In this document: one piece after another, positions 32,937 to 41,524 of the stretch | Numbering within the stretch: position 1 is the first letter of the stretch | Layout of the letters: each line of letters begins with the position of its first letter | Assembly (NCBI GenBank): GCA_011050685.1 | Contig: DRFF01000142.1 | Span: 1-47,042, forward strand | DNA: 47,042 nucleotides | Reading direction: 5' to 3' | Source: Aurantimonas coralicida | GTDB lineage: Bacteria > Pseudomonadota > Alphaproteobacteria > Rhizobiales > Rhizobiaceae | The notes under the pieces: model-generated | What the model was told of the DNA's origin: nothing | The model's input: only the letters and a program-made list of their open reading frames with translations | The model's database searches: none | Position numbers and translations under genes: made by a program

Positions 32937-33782
32937 CTATTCCGGCACCACCAGATCCTCGATGAAGCGCGGCGTGTGCCGCGCCTCGAAATCGGCCTCG
33001 CGCACCAGCCCGTCGAAATGCCGGGTCAGCTCCATGACCTGCCGGCGCTCGCGAAAGGCGAGATAGAAGCGGCCGACATAAACCGCCGCCTGCAGCGGGC
33101 CGAAGATCGTCACCGGCGCGGAGAAGACCTTCTTGCGGTCGAAGAGATACAGCCGGAGCGAGGGATACAGTTCTTCGGTCAGCCGGGCCAGCCGCTCGAG
33201 CTGCGCCCGTCGCTCGGCTGACGGCAGGCCGCGCCAATAGCCCTCGCCGGCCGCGAAACTCTCCAGCGCATCGATCGGCATGGCGATCTCGTAATCGGTA
33301 TCCGGCGCTCGGAGATAGGCAAGCCGGTCGCGCATGTCGGCGATCGCCTGATCGGAGGTGCGGCCGAGGAAATCGCCATATTCGAAACGCAGCACCGATT
33401 CCGACTTCAGCATATCCGGCAAGGTCGCCGGAACGTGCCGGATCTTGTAGCCGCGCGCCTCCTCGTGCCAGCGATAGATCGACTTGTCGGAGGGCGCCCG
33501 CGCCGCTTCCTCGATACGCATCGCCACCTGCAGGACATCGGCGCTGCGCTCGCGCCGGTCGGTGAGCCCCAGCAGCCAGTCGCAGGACACCCCGAGCGCG
33601 GTCGCGCATTCCGCCGCGAATTGCGCGTTGGGCAGCCGGCCCTCGTCGGACGACAGAATCAGCGAGACGGTCGAGCGATCTGCCCCGGTGGCACGTGCCA
33701 ACGCACTCTTCGACATCGCCGCCGAGGTCATGGCGGAGGCCAGGCGTTCGCGGAAAAGGCGGGATCTTTGTCGTTTATCCAT
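32937..33782 (-). CDS. XRE-family transcriptional regulator
   Basis: 281-aa cytosolic regulator. Residues ~8-70 form an HTH_3/XRE DNA-binding domain ('MSKSALARATGADRSTVSLIL', recognition helix near 'DRSTVSLIL'), ending with the typical 'CATALGVSCDWLLGLTD'. The remaining ~200 residues form an unidentified effector region that many rhizobial proteins of this layout share; no kinase, peptidase or metal motif was seen. TTCAC/GTGAA elements lie 22-80 bases upstream of the start, consistent with self-regulation. Targets unknown. Confidence 0.88.
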   Translation of the reverse strand: MDKRQRSRLFRERLASAMTSAAMSKSALARATGADRSTVSLILSSDEGRLPNAQFAAECATALGVSCDWLLGLTDRRERSADVLQVAMRIEEAARAPSDKSIYRWHEEARGYKIRHVPATLPDMLKSESVLRFEYGDFLGRTSDQAIADMRDRLAYLRAPDTDYEIAMPIDALESFAAGEGYWRGLPSAERRAQLERLARLTEELYPSLRLYLFDRKKVFSAPVTIFGPLQAAVYVGRFYLAFRERRQVMELTRHFDGLVREADFEARHTPRFIEDLVVPE

Positions 33783-33803
33783 GATTGTTGATAATTGTCA
33801 TAG

Positions 33804-33863
33804 TTCACGAAGAAAATCTACATTTGTGAATCAAACCATGAGAATTCACAGAATTCCCGTGAG
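33804..33863. promoter_or_regulatory. Candidate operator with TTCAC/GTGA(A/G) inverted repeats
   Basis: TTCAC at 33804-33808 faces GTGAA at 33826-33830, 22 bases centre to centre (two helical turns); a second set, TTCAC at 33845-33849 and GTGAG at 33859-33863, lies next to it. They sit in the AT-rich divergent region between the XRE gene and the DUF2061 gene and could bind the regulator encoded alongside. Confidence 0.4.
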
Positions 33864-34028
33864 TGGCTGAAAAGCCTATGGTCGTCACGTTCCCTCCCAG
33901 GGCGCCGACTTTCCACCTGCCTCCCAAGCTGGCGTCGGCGCCCCCGGGACTTCGACAAACAATCGAATCTGCCCATCGGTGCGACGCACCGCGACGGACG
34001 GATTCGCCTCGGCCAATGGAGATTTTCG

Positions 34029-34271
34029 ATGGAAACCCGCGTACGGAGCCTAGTGAAAGCCGCGTCCTGGCAGCTTCTCGGCCTCGTGACCATGTCGATT
34101 CTGGGGTTTCTGTTTACCGGCTCGCTCACTTCGGGCAGCGCTCTGGCCGCCGCATCGGGCCTGCTCGGCTTCTTCACCTATCTGGCGCACGAGCGGGTGT
34201 GGGCCGGTGTTCGATGGGGTTGGGTCTCGGCGACCGGCACGATCCGCGAGGCGGCGACCCTCGATCGTTAA
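34029..34271 (+). CDS. DUF2061 family small membrane protein
   Basis: 80-aa inner-membrane protein matching the DUF2061 pattern: basic 'ETRVRSLVKAASWQLLGLVTM' followed by two transmembrane helices and the conserved 'YLAHERVWAGVRWG' near residue 55-68. GGAG sits seven bases before the ATG. In many bacteria the family is found near cysteine or sulfate assimilation genes, but none is here. Function unknown. It is divergent from the XRE gene and convergent with rplS. Confidence 0.9.
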   Translation: METRVRSLVKAASWQLLGLVTMSILGFLFTGSLTSGSALAAASGLLGFFTYLAHERVWAGVRWGWVSATGTIREAATLDR

Positions 34272-34351
34272 ATCCACCGCGAGGGCGCTCCGGGTCGATA
34301 CTGGAAACGCCGTCCGCCGGGGCTTTGAGGAATTTCATCCCCCAAACGCAA

Positions 34352-34377
34352 GAAAGCGGCCCCAGGGGACCGCTTTC
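34352..34377 (-). terminator. Terminator of the rplS transcription unit
   Basis: GAAAGCGG and CCGCTTTC form a perfect 8-bp stem (34352-34359/34370-34377), extendable by CCCC/GGGG inside. It lies 28 bases past the rplS stop, with TTGCGTTT following on the minus strand. It also sits ~80 bases past the convergent DUF2061 gene and may serve both. Confidence 0.7.
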
Positions 34378-34404
34378 CAAATTCTGTCCGACCGAGAGGT
34401 CGGC

Positions 34405-34863
34405 TTATTCGGCGGCGTCCTTGGCCGCCTGCTTCTCGGCCTTCGCCTTGTCGCGCTCGGCGACAGCGATCTGACGGGCGTCGTCGTTCAGCTTGCGGGC
34501 GCGCACATTGGTCGCCTCAACGATACGGGCCGACTTGCCGCGGCGATCGCGCAGATAATAGAGCTTGGCCCGCCGTACCTTACCGCGCCGCACGATCTCG
34601 ACCGAATCGAGCTGCGGCGAATAGAGCGGGAAGACGCGCTCGACGCCTTCGCCATAGGAAATCTTGCGGACCGTGAAGTTTTCCTGGATGCCCGCGCCCG
34701 ACCGCGCGATGCAGACGCCTTCATAGGCCTGGACACGCGTGCGCGTGCCCTCGGTGACCTTGACGTTGACGCGCAGCGTGTCGCCGGCGGAAAATTCCGG
34801 AAGGGTACGGATCGCGTTGATACGCTCGGCCTCGGCGGCATCGAGTTCGGAGATAATGTTCAT
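34405..34863 (-). CDS. rplS: 50S ribosomal protein L19
   Basis: 152-aa L19. The core '[30 protein letters not shown]' region and '[21 protein letters not shown]' are diagnostic; the last ~40 residues are a Lys/Ala-rich extension typical of alphaproteobacterial L19. It sits at the 30S-50S interface. It is the last gene of the rpsP-rimM-trmD-rplS block, 229 bases after trmD, so a separate promoter or long leader is possible in that gap. Confidence 0.98.
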   Translation of the reverse strand: MNIISELDAAEAERINAIRTLPEFSAGDTLRVNVKVTEGTRTRVQAYEGVCIARSGAGIQENFTVRKISYGEGVERVFPLYSPQLDSVEIVRRGKVRRAKLYYLRDRRGKSARIVEATNVRARKLNDDARQIAVAERDKAKAEKQAAKDAAE

Positions 34864-35092
34864 GGCATAGCCTCAATTCGTTTCATGCCGGAAAAGTTAG
34901 TCTCAGCCGACATGGCCGCGGGTACGGTCAAGTTATTCTGAGGAAATCGGTGTCGCCCATACACCGCTTTGCCGCCTTTGTCACTATCCCGCGTCGACAT
35001 CCGACACGACTTTTGCAAGGACCAAGGCGCCAGCGGCAGTCGCGGCGGTTCGATATATGCCCGAACGATGCGGCAGAGTCGATCAAGCAACG

Positions 35093-35776
35093 TCAGTCGT
35101 CGAGCAAATCCGGTCGTCGCGCGCGGGTGATCCGTTCCGCTTCGGCCTGGCGCCAGCGTTCGACTGCCCCGTGGTCGCCCGACGTCAGGACATCGGGGAT
35201 CGTGCGCCCCTCCCATTCCGCCGGCCGGGTATAATGGGGATGTTCGAGGAGACCCGTTTCGAAGCTTTCCGTCTCGCCCGATTGCGCATTGCCCATGACG
35301 CCTGGCAAAAGCCGGACCACGGCGTCGAGCAGCACCATCGCCGCCACCTCGCCGCCCGACAGGACATAGTCGCCGATCGAGACCTCCTCGAGGTCACGCG
35401 CCGCGATCACCCGTTCGTCGACCCCTTCGAAGCGCCCACAGACGATCACCGCGCCATCGCCAGCGGCCAGTTCGCGCACCCGCGCCTGGGTCAGCGGCTT
35501 GCCCCGCGGGCTCATCAAGAGCCGCCGGCGTGTGTCGCCCGCCGGCGAGGCCGAATCGATCGCGTTGGCCAGCACATCGGCGCGCATCACCATGCCGGCG
35601 CCGCCACCGGACGGCGTGTCGTCGACCATACGATGACGGCCGACGCCGAAGTCGCGAATCTGGACCGTCTCCAGCGCAAAATCGCCGCGTGCGAGCGCCT
35701 TGCCGGCCAGCGAGACGCCGAGCGGTCCGGGAAACATCTCCGGATAGAGCGTGAGGACGGAGGCGCGGAAGCTCAT
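35093..35776 (-). CDS. trmD: tRNA (guanine-N1)-methyltransferase
   Basis: 227-aa SPOUT-class enzyme that methylates G37 of tRNAs with SAM to prevent +1 frameshifting. Motifs '[11 protein letters not shown]', '[14 protein letters not shown]' and the knot-forming '[23 protein letters not shown]' are intact, as is '[13 protein letters not shown]'. Order rpsP-rimM-trmD-rplS is the usual one, but here an ABM-domain gene separates it from rimM by seven bases on its 5' side. Confidence 0.97.
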   Translation of the reverse strand: MSFRASVLTLYPEMFPGPLGVSLAGKALARGDFALETVQIRDFGVGRHRMVDDTPSGGGAGMVMRADVLANAIDSASPAGDTRRRLLMSPRGKPLTQARVRELAAGDGAVIVCGRFEGVDERVIAARDLEEVSIGDYVLSGGEVAAMVLLDAVVRLLPGVMGNAQSGETESFETGLLEHPHYTRPAEWEGRTIPDVLTSGDHGAVERWRQAEAERITRARRPDLLDD

Positions 35777-35783
35777 GATCGGA

Positions 35784-36086
35784 TCAGGCGAGCGGCTCGC
35801 TCTTGGCGACCTCGATGATCTTCAGATCGCGCCCGAGTACCTCGACCTCGCTGAGCGCAGCCCGCCAGGCCGCGATATGGTCGGACTGGGCGTGGCGCGT
35901 CAGATCGGCCCGGCTTTCCCACTCCTCGTAAATCCGCACCAGACCCGGCTCGGTCAGATCCTCCGCGAAGGAATAGACGAGACAGCCGGGCTCGGCGCGG
36001 GTCGCGGCGATGGTGGCGTTCGCCTTGTCACGCAAGCGCTCCAGATCGGCGGCATGAAGACGCTGGGTTCCGGCGACGATAATCAT
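35784..36086 (-). CDS. Putative quinol monooxygenase (ABM domain)
   Basis: 100-aa protein consisting of one antibiotic-biosynthesis-monooxygenase (ABM, YgiN-like) ferredoxin-fold domain: '[17 protein letters not shown]' and '[22 protein letters not shown]' with the conserved His. Such proteins oxidise quinols or similar small aromatics without cofactors, or bind them. It lies between rimM and trmD on the same strand, seven bases before trmD, so it is probably co-transcribed with translation genes, an unusual place for it. Substrate unknown. Confidence 0.87.
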   Translation of the reverse strand: MIIVAGTQRLHAADLERLRDKANATIAATRAEPGCLVYSFAEDLTEPGLVRIYEEWESRADLTRHAQSDHIAAWRAALSEVEVLGRDLKIIEVAKSEPLA

Positions 36087-36202
36087 GAGGCGTTCCTTTC
36101 GATGGCGGCGGGATCAGAGAATCGCGCCGTGGGCAAAACGAGAGATGGGTTACGCGCCACAAGGCGTGGAGTAAACGACGGGGACGACGCCGGAGCCGGA
36201 CG

Positions 36203-36781
36203 TCAATCGTCGTCCTCCGGTAGCTCGGCCGCACCGTCGGGCTCATCTGTCTCGGCCTCGGCAAGCCCGGCGGCGAAGGGTTCGACGATCATCACGCCGC
36301 GATCCGCGTCGATCTGCGGAACCGCCGCCTCTGAAAACGGGATCATCACGGTCTGGCCTTCCGGCGGCTTGATCTCGACGATGTCGCCGGCGCCGAAATC
36401 GTGGAACGCCACGACCGTGCCGACGGCGACGCCCGCCACCGTCTCCACGGCGAGGCCGACGAGGTCGCCCAGATAGAACTCGTCCGACTCCTCCGGCTCC
36501 GGCAAGGCGGATCGATCGATGAAGAGTTCACGGCCGTTCAGCCGCTCGGCGTGGTTGCGATCCTCCACCTCGGCGAACCGGACGACGACGACGTTCTTCT
36601 GAAGGCGAGCGCTCTTCACAGTGTAGCGGTTGCCGGCCGTGTCGAAGAGCGGCCCATAGGCGCCGAGCTCGACGGGGCTCTCGGTAAACGAGCGGACGCG
36701 GCATTCGCCCTTCAGTCCGTGTGCGCCGCCGACGACGCCGAGCAGGACGGGATTTTCCGGTTTGGTTTGGTTTTGCGGCAC
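36203..36781 (-). CDS. rimM: Ribosome maturation factor RimM
   Basis: 192-aa factor that binds S19 and helps 30S head maturation. The N-terminal beta-barrel starts with 'PVLLGVVGGAHGLKGECRVRSFTE'; the PRC-barrel follows with 'EFYLGDLVGLAVET' and 'AFHDFGAGDIVEIKPPEG', then 'MIPFSEAAVP'. The C-terminal ~25 residues are very acidic (ends 'LPEDDD'). The only in-frame ATGs (36901, 36934) precede ~40 residues of non-family Arg/Cys-rich sequence, so the GTG at 36781 is preferred; its ribosome site is weak and the start is uncertain. Confidence 0.92.
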   Translation of the reverse strand: MPQNQTKPENPVLLGVVGGAHGLKGECRVRSFTESPVELGAYGPLFDTAGNRYTVKSARLQKNVVVVRFAEVEDRNHAERLNGRELFIDRSALPEPEESDEFYLGDLVGLAVETVAGVAVGTVVAFHDFGAGDIVEIKPPEGQTVMIPFSEAAVPQIDADRGVMIVEPFAAGLAEAETDEPDGAAELPEDDD

Positions 36782-36962
36782 GACGTTGCAATCCAGCGAG
36801 CGGAGAAAAGCGGCTTGTTGGCGCCTCACAGGGAGGGTCTTATGCCAACGGATACGGCGATGACACCCTTGCGCCCCCAGGCAACGAATTCTTGAGGCCA
36901 TCGGACAGGGCGGAGGCGCCTGGCACAAGGTCAATAGCTTGATGAGAGCCGCGCCCCATCAC

Positions 36963-36990
36963 ACGAACGGCGCCAAATGGCGCCGTTCGT
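36963..36990 (-). terminator. Perfect 12-bp hairpin between rpsP and rimM
   Basis: ACGAACGGCGCC (36963-36974) pairs exactly with GGCGCCGTTCGT (36979-36990) around a four-base AAAT loop, 34 bases past the rpsP stop. No U-tract follows on the minus strand, so it may be a partial terminator, RNA-processing site or 3'-end stabiliser that lets rpsP be expressed above rimM. Confidence 0.55.
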
Positions 36991-37024
36991 CACACTCAAT
37001 AATCCGGGATGCGAACTGAGCGCC

Positions 37025-37480
37025 TTATTCGGCCGACGCGGTCTCGGTGTCTTCAGCCGGAGCGTCCTCAGCCGCAGCCTCTTCGGCCGGCGCGTTCTTG
37101 GCCGCCTCAGCGTCGGCGGCGGCCTGCTCGGCCGCTGCCTTGGCGTCCTCCTCGCGCTGCGCACGCTCGGCTACGCGCTCCTGCGCCTTCTTGCCCGGCT
37201 TGCCCTTCACCGGATTGGCGCGGGCGGGACGGCTGAGAATGCCGGCCTTGTCGAGGAAGCGCATCACGCGGTCGGTCGGCTGGGCGCCCTCGCTCAGCCA
37301 GTGCTTGATGCGCTCTTCGTTCAGGGTGACACGCTCGACGTCCTTCGGCAACATCGGGTTCCACGAGCCAATCTGCTCGACGAAACGGCCGTCACGCGGG
37401 CTTCGGGCGTCGGCGACGACGACATGGTAATAAGGCCGCTTCTTCGAACCGGCACGGGCAAGACGCATTTTCAGGGGCAT
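37025..37480 (-). CDS. rpsP: 30S ribosomal protein S16
   Basis: 151-aa S16. The conserved '[36 protein letters not shown]' N-terminus and '[22 protein letters not shown]' are clear. The last ~60 residues are an Ala/Glu-rich low-complexity extension, longer than in E. coli (82 aa) but usual in Hyphomicrobiales. It stands 99 bases after ffh on the same strand. Confidence 0.98.
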   Translation of the reverse strand: MPLKMRLARAGSKKRPYYHVVVADARSPRDGRFVEQIGSWNPMLPKDVERVTLNEERIKHWLSEGAQPTDRVMRFLDKAGILSRPARANPVKGKPGKKAQERVAERAQREEDAKAAAEQAAADAEAAKNAPAEEAAAEDAPAEDTETASAE

Positions 37481-37579
37481 CGGGAATCTTCCTTCTTTTC
37501 AATGTCGGCATTCCTATCGGGTGCCGGATTTTTCGTGTTGGTCAGGGTTCATATTGCCGTGGCCAGGCCACCGCCGCTG

Positions 37580-39133
37580 CTACTTCTTCTTCTTGCCCGT
37601 CAGGCCGGGAAGCCCCGGCAGTCCGCCAGGCCCCCCGAGACCGGGCGGAAGTCCTTGGGAAAGCCCCGGCATGCCACCGCCCTGCGCGGCCTTCGCCATC
37701 GCTTCGAGCTGCTTGGGATCCATCTTCGACAGATCCGGCATGCCGCCGGGCATACCGCCCATGCCGCCCCCCGGACCCCCAAGGCCCATCTTGCCGGCAA
37801 GGCCGCCCATCATCTTGCCCATCATGCCGCCCTTGCCCTTGCCCATCGACTTCATGACGTCGGCCATCTGGCGGTGCATCTTCAAGAGCTTGTTGATCTC
37901 GGCGGACGAGGTACCCGAGCCGGCTGCGATGCGCTTCTTGCGGCTGTGCTTGAGGATGTCGGGGCGCGCGCGCTCGGCGGGAGTCATCGACGAAATCACG
38001 GCGAGCTGACGCTTCAGCATCTTATCGTCGAGACCGGCGGACGCCATCTGGTCCTTCATCTTCCCCATGCCGGGCATCAGACCCATCATGCCGCCCATGC
38101 CGCCCATCTTCTGCATCTGACCGATCTGCTCGGCGAGGTCGTTCAGGTCGAACTTGCCCGACTGCATCTTCTTGGCCATCGCCGCGGCTTTTTCCGCGTC
38201 GATGTTCTCGGCCGCCTTTTCGACGAGGCTGACGATGTCGCCCATGCCGAGGATGCGATCGGCGATGCGCGAGGGATGGAAATCCTCCAGCGCATCCATC
38301 TTCTCACCGGTGCCGATCAGCTTGATCGGCTTGCCCGTAACCGCGCGCATGGACAGCGCCGCGCCGCCGCGCCCGTCACCATCGACGCGCGTGAGGACGA
38401 TGCCGGTGATGCCGACACGCTCGTCGAAGGAGCGGGCGAGATTGACCGCGTCCTGACCGGTCAGCGAGTCGGCGACGAGCAGGATTTCGTGCGGCGTCGC
38501 CCGCGCCTTGATCTCCGCCATCTCGACCATCAGCGGCTCGTCGATATGGGTGCGGCCGGCGGTGTCGAGAATGACGACGTCGTAGCCGCCGAGCTTGCCG
38601 GCCTGATGGGCTCTGGCGGCGATTTCCACCGGTCCCTGCCCGGCGATGATCGGCAGCGTGGCGACGCCGGTCTGCTCGCCGAGAATCTTCAATTGCTCCT
38701 GCGCGGCCGGGCGACGCGTGTCGAGCGAGGCCATCAGCACCTTCTTGCGCTGGCGCTCGGTCATGCGCTTGGCGATCTTGCCGGTGGTCGTGGTCTTGCC
38801 CGAACCCTGCAGGCCGACCATCATCACGACGACCGGCGCCGGAGCGTTGAGGTCGATCGGAACCTGGTCCCGGCCGAGCATTTCGATCAGCTCGTCATGG
38901 ACGATCTTGACGACCATCTGGCCGGGCTTGATCGATTTCAGGATCTCGGCGCCGACAGCCTTTTCACGCACGCGGTCGGTGAAGCCGCGCACCACTTCCA
39001 GCGCGACGTCGGCTTCGAGCAGCGCCCGACGGACCTCGCGCAGCGCCGCACCCACATCCTTGTCGGAGAGCGCGCCGCGACCGGTGAGACCGTTCAGGAT
39101 GGACCCGAGGCGGTCCTGGAGCGAGTCGAACAT
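37580..39133 (-). CDS. ffh: Signal recognition particle protein Ffh
   Basis: 517-aa SRP54-type GTPase that binds signal peptides and 4.5S RNA and delivers ribosomes to FtsY. N domain ~1-85; GTPase domain with P-loop 'GLQGSGKT' 107-114, 'DTRRPAAQEQL', 'DTAGR' and 'TRVDGDGRGG'; Met/Gly-rich M domain with 'SGTSSAEINKLLKMHRQMADV' for RNA binding. The tail is a long Gly/Met/Pro repeat ending in four lysines. The start at 39133 ('MFDSLQDRL') is the family start; a frame running to 39367 has no family sequence. Confidence 0.98.
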   Translation of the reverse strand: MFDSLQDRLGSILNGLTGRGALSDKDVGAALREVRRALLEADVALEVVRGFTDRVREKAVGAEILKSIKPGQMVVKIVHDELIEMLGRDQVPIDLNAPAPVVVMMVGLQGSGKTTTTGKIAKRMTERQRKKVLMASLDTRRPAAQEQLKILGEQTGVATLPIIAGQGPVEIAARAHQAGKLGGYDVVILDTAGRTHIDEPLMVEMAEIKARATPHEILLVADSLTGQDAVNLARSFDERVGITGIVLTRVDGDGRGGAALSMRAVTGKPIKLIGTGEKMDALEDFHPSRIADRILGMGDIVSLVEKAAENIDAEKAAAMAKKMQSGKFDLNDLAEQIGQMQKMGGMGGMMGLMPGMGKMKDQMASAGLDDKMLKRQLAVISSMTPAERARPDILKHSRKKRIAAGSGTSSAEINKLLKMHRQMADVMKSMGKGKGGMMGKMMGGLAGKMGLGGPGGGMGGMPGGMPDLSKMDPKQLEAMAKAAQGGGMPGLSQGLPPGLGGPGGLPGLPGLTGKKKK

Positions 39134-39551
39134 CAAGCTTCCTTCCGTCCTTCCGAATTGCCCCGGAAGGTGGTGCGCATCCCCAAGGACCGCAAACCCT
39201 TCATGCCCGGAGCAAACGATGCTCAAAGCATGATCGCATCCGCGGGCGAAACTCGCTGGCGGATGGGGACCTCCATGCGGCTCCAAAAGGAGGGGCATGG
39301 TCGGCGGGTCGCGGACGGAATGTCGCGGATTTGGCCGGCAACAACACCAATGCGCTCGATTTGTCAAATCCGATGGCTGGGAAAGCGACCGGAGTCGCCG
39401 CGTGCGGGTGGGTTGGAAGGCTGTCCCGCGGACCCCGCTGCCAGCAGGCAGAACGCCCGTGGCCTTGTTCTGCGCCGCTTGCGATACAATTGCTCGACCA
39501 AGATCGACCTGTTCCGGCCCTCGAACTGATCACTCCAACGGCGTTGAACTT
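39134..39551. promoter_or_regulatory. Divergent region between ffh and the EEP-family gene
   Basis: 418 non-coding bases. It holds a nested hairpin at 39237-39265 (CATCCGC/GCGGATG outer, GCGA/TCGC inner) about 105 bases upstream of ffh, and a smaller CTTCCG/CGGAAG hairpin near 39152-39171. Promoters for both flanking genes are expected here. The plus-strand open frame through it was judged non-coding. Confidence 0.4.
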
Positions 39552-40640
39552 ATGACCGCTGCCATAATCCTGACCGCAGTCACGGCGTTTCTGCTCTTTG
39601 CGACCGGCATCTCCTTTGCCCGTATCGCGCACGGTTTCGTCCGGGTTTTCGCCTTTCCCCGGCTGCAGTTCCTCGCCCTGACGCTTGTGCTCGTGCCGCT
39701 GACCGTCTGGCTTGTGGCGCCCGCCATGTGGATGTGGAGCCTGCTTGCCGGACAAGCCATCGTTCTGGTCGTACAGGCGGTGTCGATCGCGCAGTTCACG
39801 CCGCTGCGCAAGCGCCAGTCCCAACGCTACGAGGGTGACCCGAACGGCAAGAACACCGTGTCGGTCCTTTCTTACAACGTCAAGATGTCCAACCGCGACT
39901 ATGACAAGGCAATCGAGCTGGTTCGCGATGCCGATCCGGATATCGCGATCTTCATGGAGACCGACGGAAATTGGGCGGAGGCTCTCAAGCCTCTCTCGGA
40001 AGGCAGGCCGCATGGTGTCTCGCATCCGCTGGAGAACTCCTACGGCATGGTTCTCATGTCCCGCCACGATTTGCGGGATACCAAAGTGCAATATCTCGTC
40101 ATGGAGGGTGTGCCCTCGATCATCACGACCGTCGTCCTGCCGGACGATCAATCCCTTCGTCTTTTCTGCGTCCATCCCGAGCCGCCAGTCCCCCATGTGG
40201 ATTCAGCCGGCCGCGACGCGGAACTGGTCAAGGTCGCCAAGCTTGCCCGCGAAGATCCGATGCCGGCCATCGTCTGTGGCGATCTCAACGACGTCGCATG
40301 GTCCCACACGACACGCCTGTTCCAGCGCATATCCCAACTGCTTGATCCGCGTGTCGGCCGGGGGTTCTACAACACCTTCGACACGCGCTTCTGGTTTATG
40401 CGATGGCCGCTCGATCACCTTTTTCACGATGCCCGCCTCCATCTGATCGCGATGAAGCGCCTGCCGGACATCGGCTCCGACCACTACCCGATGTATTTCA
40501 AGTTGGCCCTGACGGCATCCGCCGACGAGGCCGAGCTGCCTGAAGCCGCCGATGCCACGGATCGCGAGGAATGCGCCGAGATCGAGCAGGATGCGCGCGA
40601 GGTCGACCGGGACGCCATTGGGACTGACTGGGAAAAGTAG
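39552..40640 (+). CDS. Membrane-anchored endonuclease/exonuclease/phosphatase family protein
   Basis: 362-aa protein with two or three N-terminal transmembrane helices (residues ~3-25 and 35-80) followed by an EEP (Mg-dependent phosphodiesterase) domain. Catalytic motifs: 'LSYNVKMSNRD', Glu in 'FMETDGNW', 'IVCGDLNDVAWS', and 'IGSDHYPM' with the Asp-His pair. The last ~40 residues are acidic. The ATG at 39552 gives a hydrophobic start that fits family members with this layout; the longer frame upstream has no similarity. The active site faces either periplasm or cytosol depending on helix count. Substrate (lipid, DNA, nucleotide) unknown. Confidence 0.88.
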   Translation: MTAAIILTAVTAFLLFATGISFARIAHGFVRVFAFPRLQFLALTLVLVPLTVWLVAPAMWMWSLLAGQAIVLVVQAVSIAQFTPLRKRQSQRYEGDPNGKNTVSVLSYNVKMSNRDYDKAIELVRDADPDIAIFMETDGNWAEALKPLSEGRPHGVSHPLENSYGMVLMSRHDLRDTKVQYLVMEGVPSIITTVVLPDDQSLRLFCVHPEPPVPHVDSAGRDAELVKVAKLAREDPMPAIVCGDLNDVAWSHTTRLFQRISQLLDPRVGRGFYNTFDTRFWFMRWPLDHLFHDARLHLIAMKRLPDIGSDHYPMYFKLALTASADEAELPEAADATDREECAEIEQDAREVDRDAIGTDWEK

Positions 40641-40775
40641 AAGGATCCAGGCTGAATCCTCGCCTCTCTCGCTGAGCAACGAAAAATAGTTGCGCAACGC
40701 AGCTGTTAGTCAGGAACAATTATCAACCTGTGACATTTTGAGGAGCGAAGGGCATTTCTCGTTGGGATTAACTTT

Positions 40776-41432
40776 ATGAAACTTCGAAACATTCTCGCAG
40801 CTGGCGCCGCTACAGCTATCGCCGCAACGGCTATGCCAGCGTTTGCTCAGACGGTTGTCAAAGCGACGACCGACCTGAACGTCCGCGCTGGCCCAGGACC
40901 GAACTACGAGATCGTTGGCGTGATTGCGAATGAGGGCAATGCCACGGTCGAGGGCTGCATCGAAGGCGGTTCCTGGTGCAAGGTGACCGTCGACGGCCAG
41001 GAGGGCTGGGCTTATTCCGACTATCTTACCGCCGACATGTCGGGTGAGCAGGTCGTCGTTACGACCCGCCGGCAGGAACTGGCCGTTCCGGTGGCAACCT
41101 ACGAAAACGATGCGGGTGGCGGGCTCGCCGGCGCAACGACGGGCGCCGTCGCGGGAGCCATCGTAGGCGGCCCGATCGGCGCGGCGATCGGCGGAGCGGC
41201 GGGTCTTGCCGCGGGCGCTGTCATCGACCCACCCGAAACCGCTGTATCCTACGTCCGCTCGAACCAGGCCGATCCTGTCTATCTCGAGGGCGAGGCCGTG
41301 GTCGGCGCCAGCCTTCCCGAGACGGTCGAACTTCGGGAGATTCCGGATTACGAGTACCGCTACGTCTATGTGAACGGACAGCCGGTGCTCGTCGAAGCCA
41401 GTACGCGTAAGGTCGTCTACGTCGTCCGCTGA
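40776..41432 (+). CDS. Secreted SH3 / glycine-zipper / DUF1236 protein
   Basis: 218-aa exported protein: signal peptide ~24 residues ending 'PAFAQ'; bacterial SH3 domain ~28-88 ('TDLNVRAGPGPNYEIVGVI', 'GWAYSDYL'); a glycine-zipper membrane-like hairpin ~112-150 ('AGAIVGGPIGAAIGGAAG'); and a C-terminal DUF1236 domain ~165-218 ('EIPDYEYRYVYVNGQPVLV'). Such proteins are common in Hyphomicrobiales envelopes; the SH3 may bind peptidoglycan. The upstream 135 bases are AT-richer and contain the palindrome GTTGCGCAAC (40689-40698). A strong hairpin follows. Confidence 0.9.
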   Translation: MKLRNILAAGAATAIAATAMPAFAQTVVKATTDLNVRAGPGPNYEIVGVIANEGNATVEGCIEGGSWCKVTVDGQEGWAYSDYLTADMSGEQVVVTTRRQELAVPVATYENDAGGGLAGATTGAVAGAIVGGPIGAAIGGAAGLAAGAVIDPPETAVSYVRSNQADPVYLEGEAVVGASLPETVELREIPDYEYRYVYVNGQPVLVEASTRKVVYVVR

Positions 41433-41449
41433 CGGCCGTTGCGCATCAC

Positions 41450-41476
41450 AGGAGCGCCGGAAAAACCGGCGCTCCT
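41450..41476 (+). terminator. Terminator of the SH3/DUF1236 gene
   Basis: AGGAGCGCCGG and CCGGCGCTCCT form an 11-bp perfect stem around AAAAA, 18 bases after the stop; no long U-run follows, but strength and position fit a terminator. Confidence 0.65.
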
Positions 41477-41524
41477 CCCTCGCCCGGCACGCAGAAGCGC
41501 CGGCGCCTCGAAAGGAGCACATCC

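Noticed and set aside
36977-39529. 850-codon plus-strand frame opposite rpsP and ffh
   Set aside because: Antisense shadow of two certain genes; composition is His/Leu/Ala-rich without recognisable motifs.
39331-39555. 74-codon plus-strand ORF in the ffh upstream region
   Set aside because: No ribosome site, no recognisable composition, and it runs into the start of the EEP gene in another frame.
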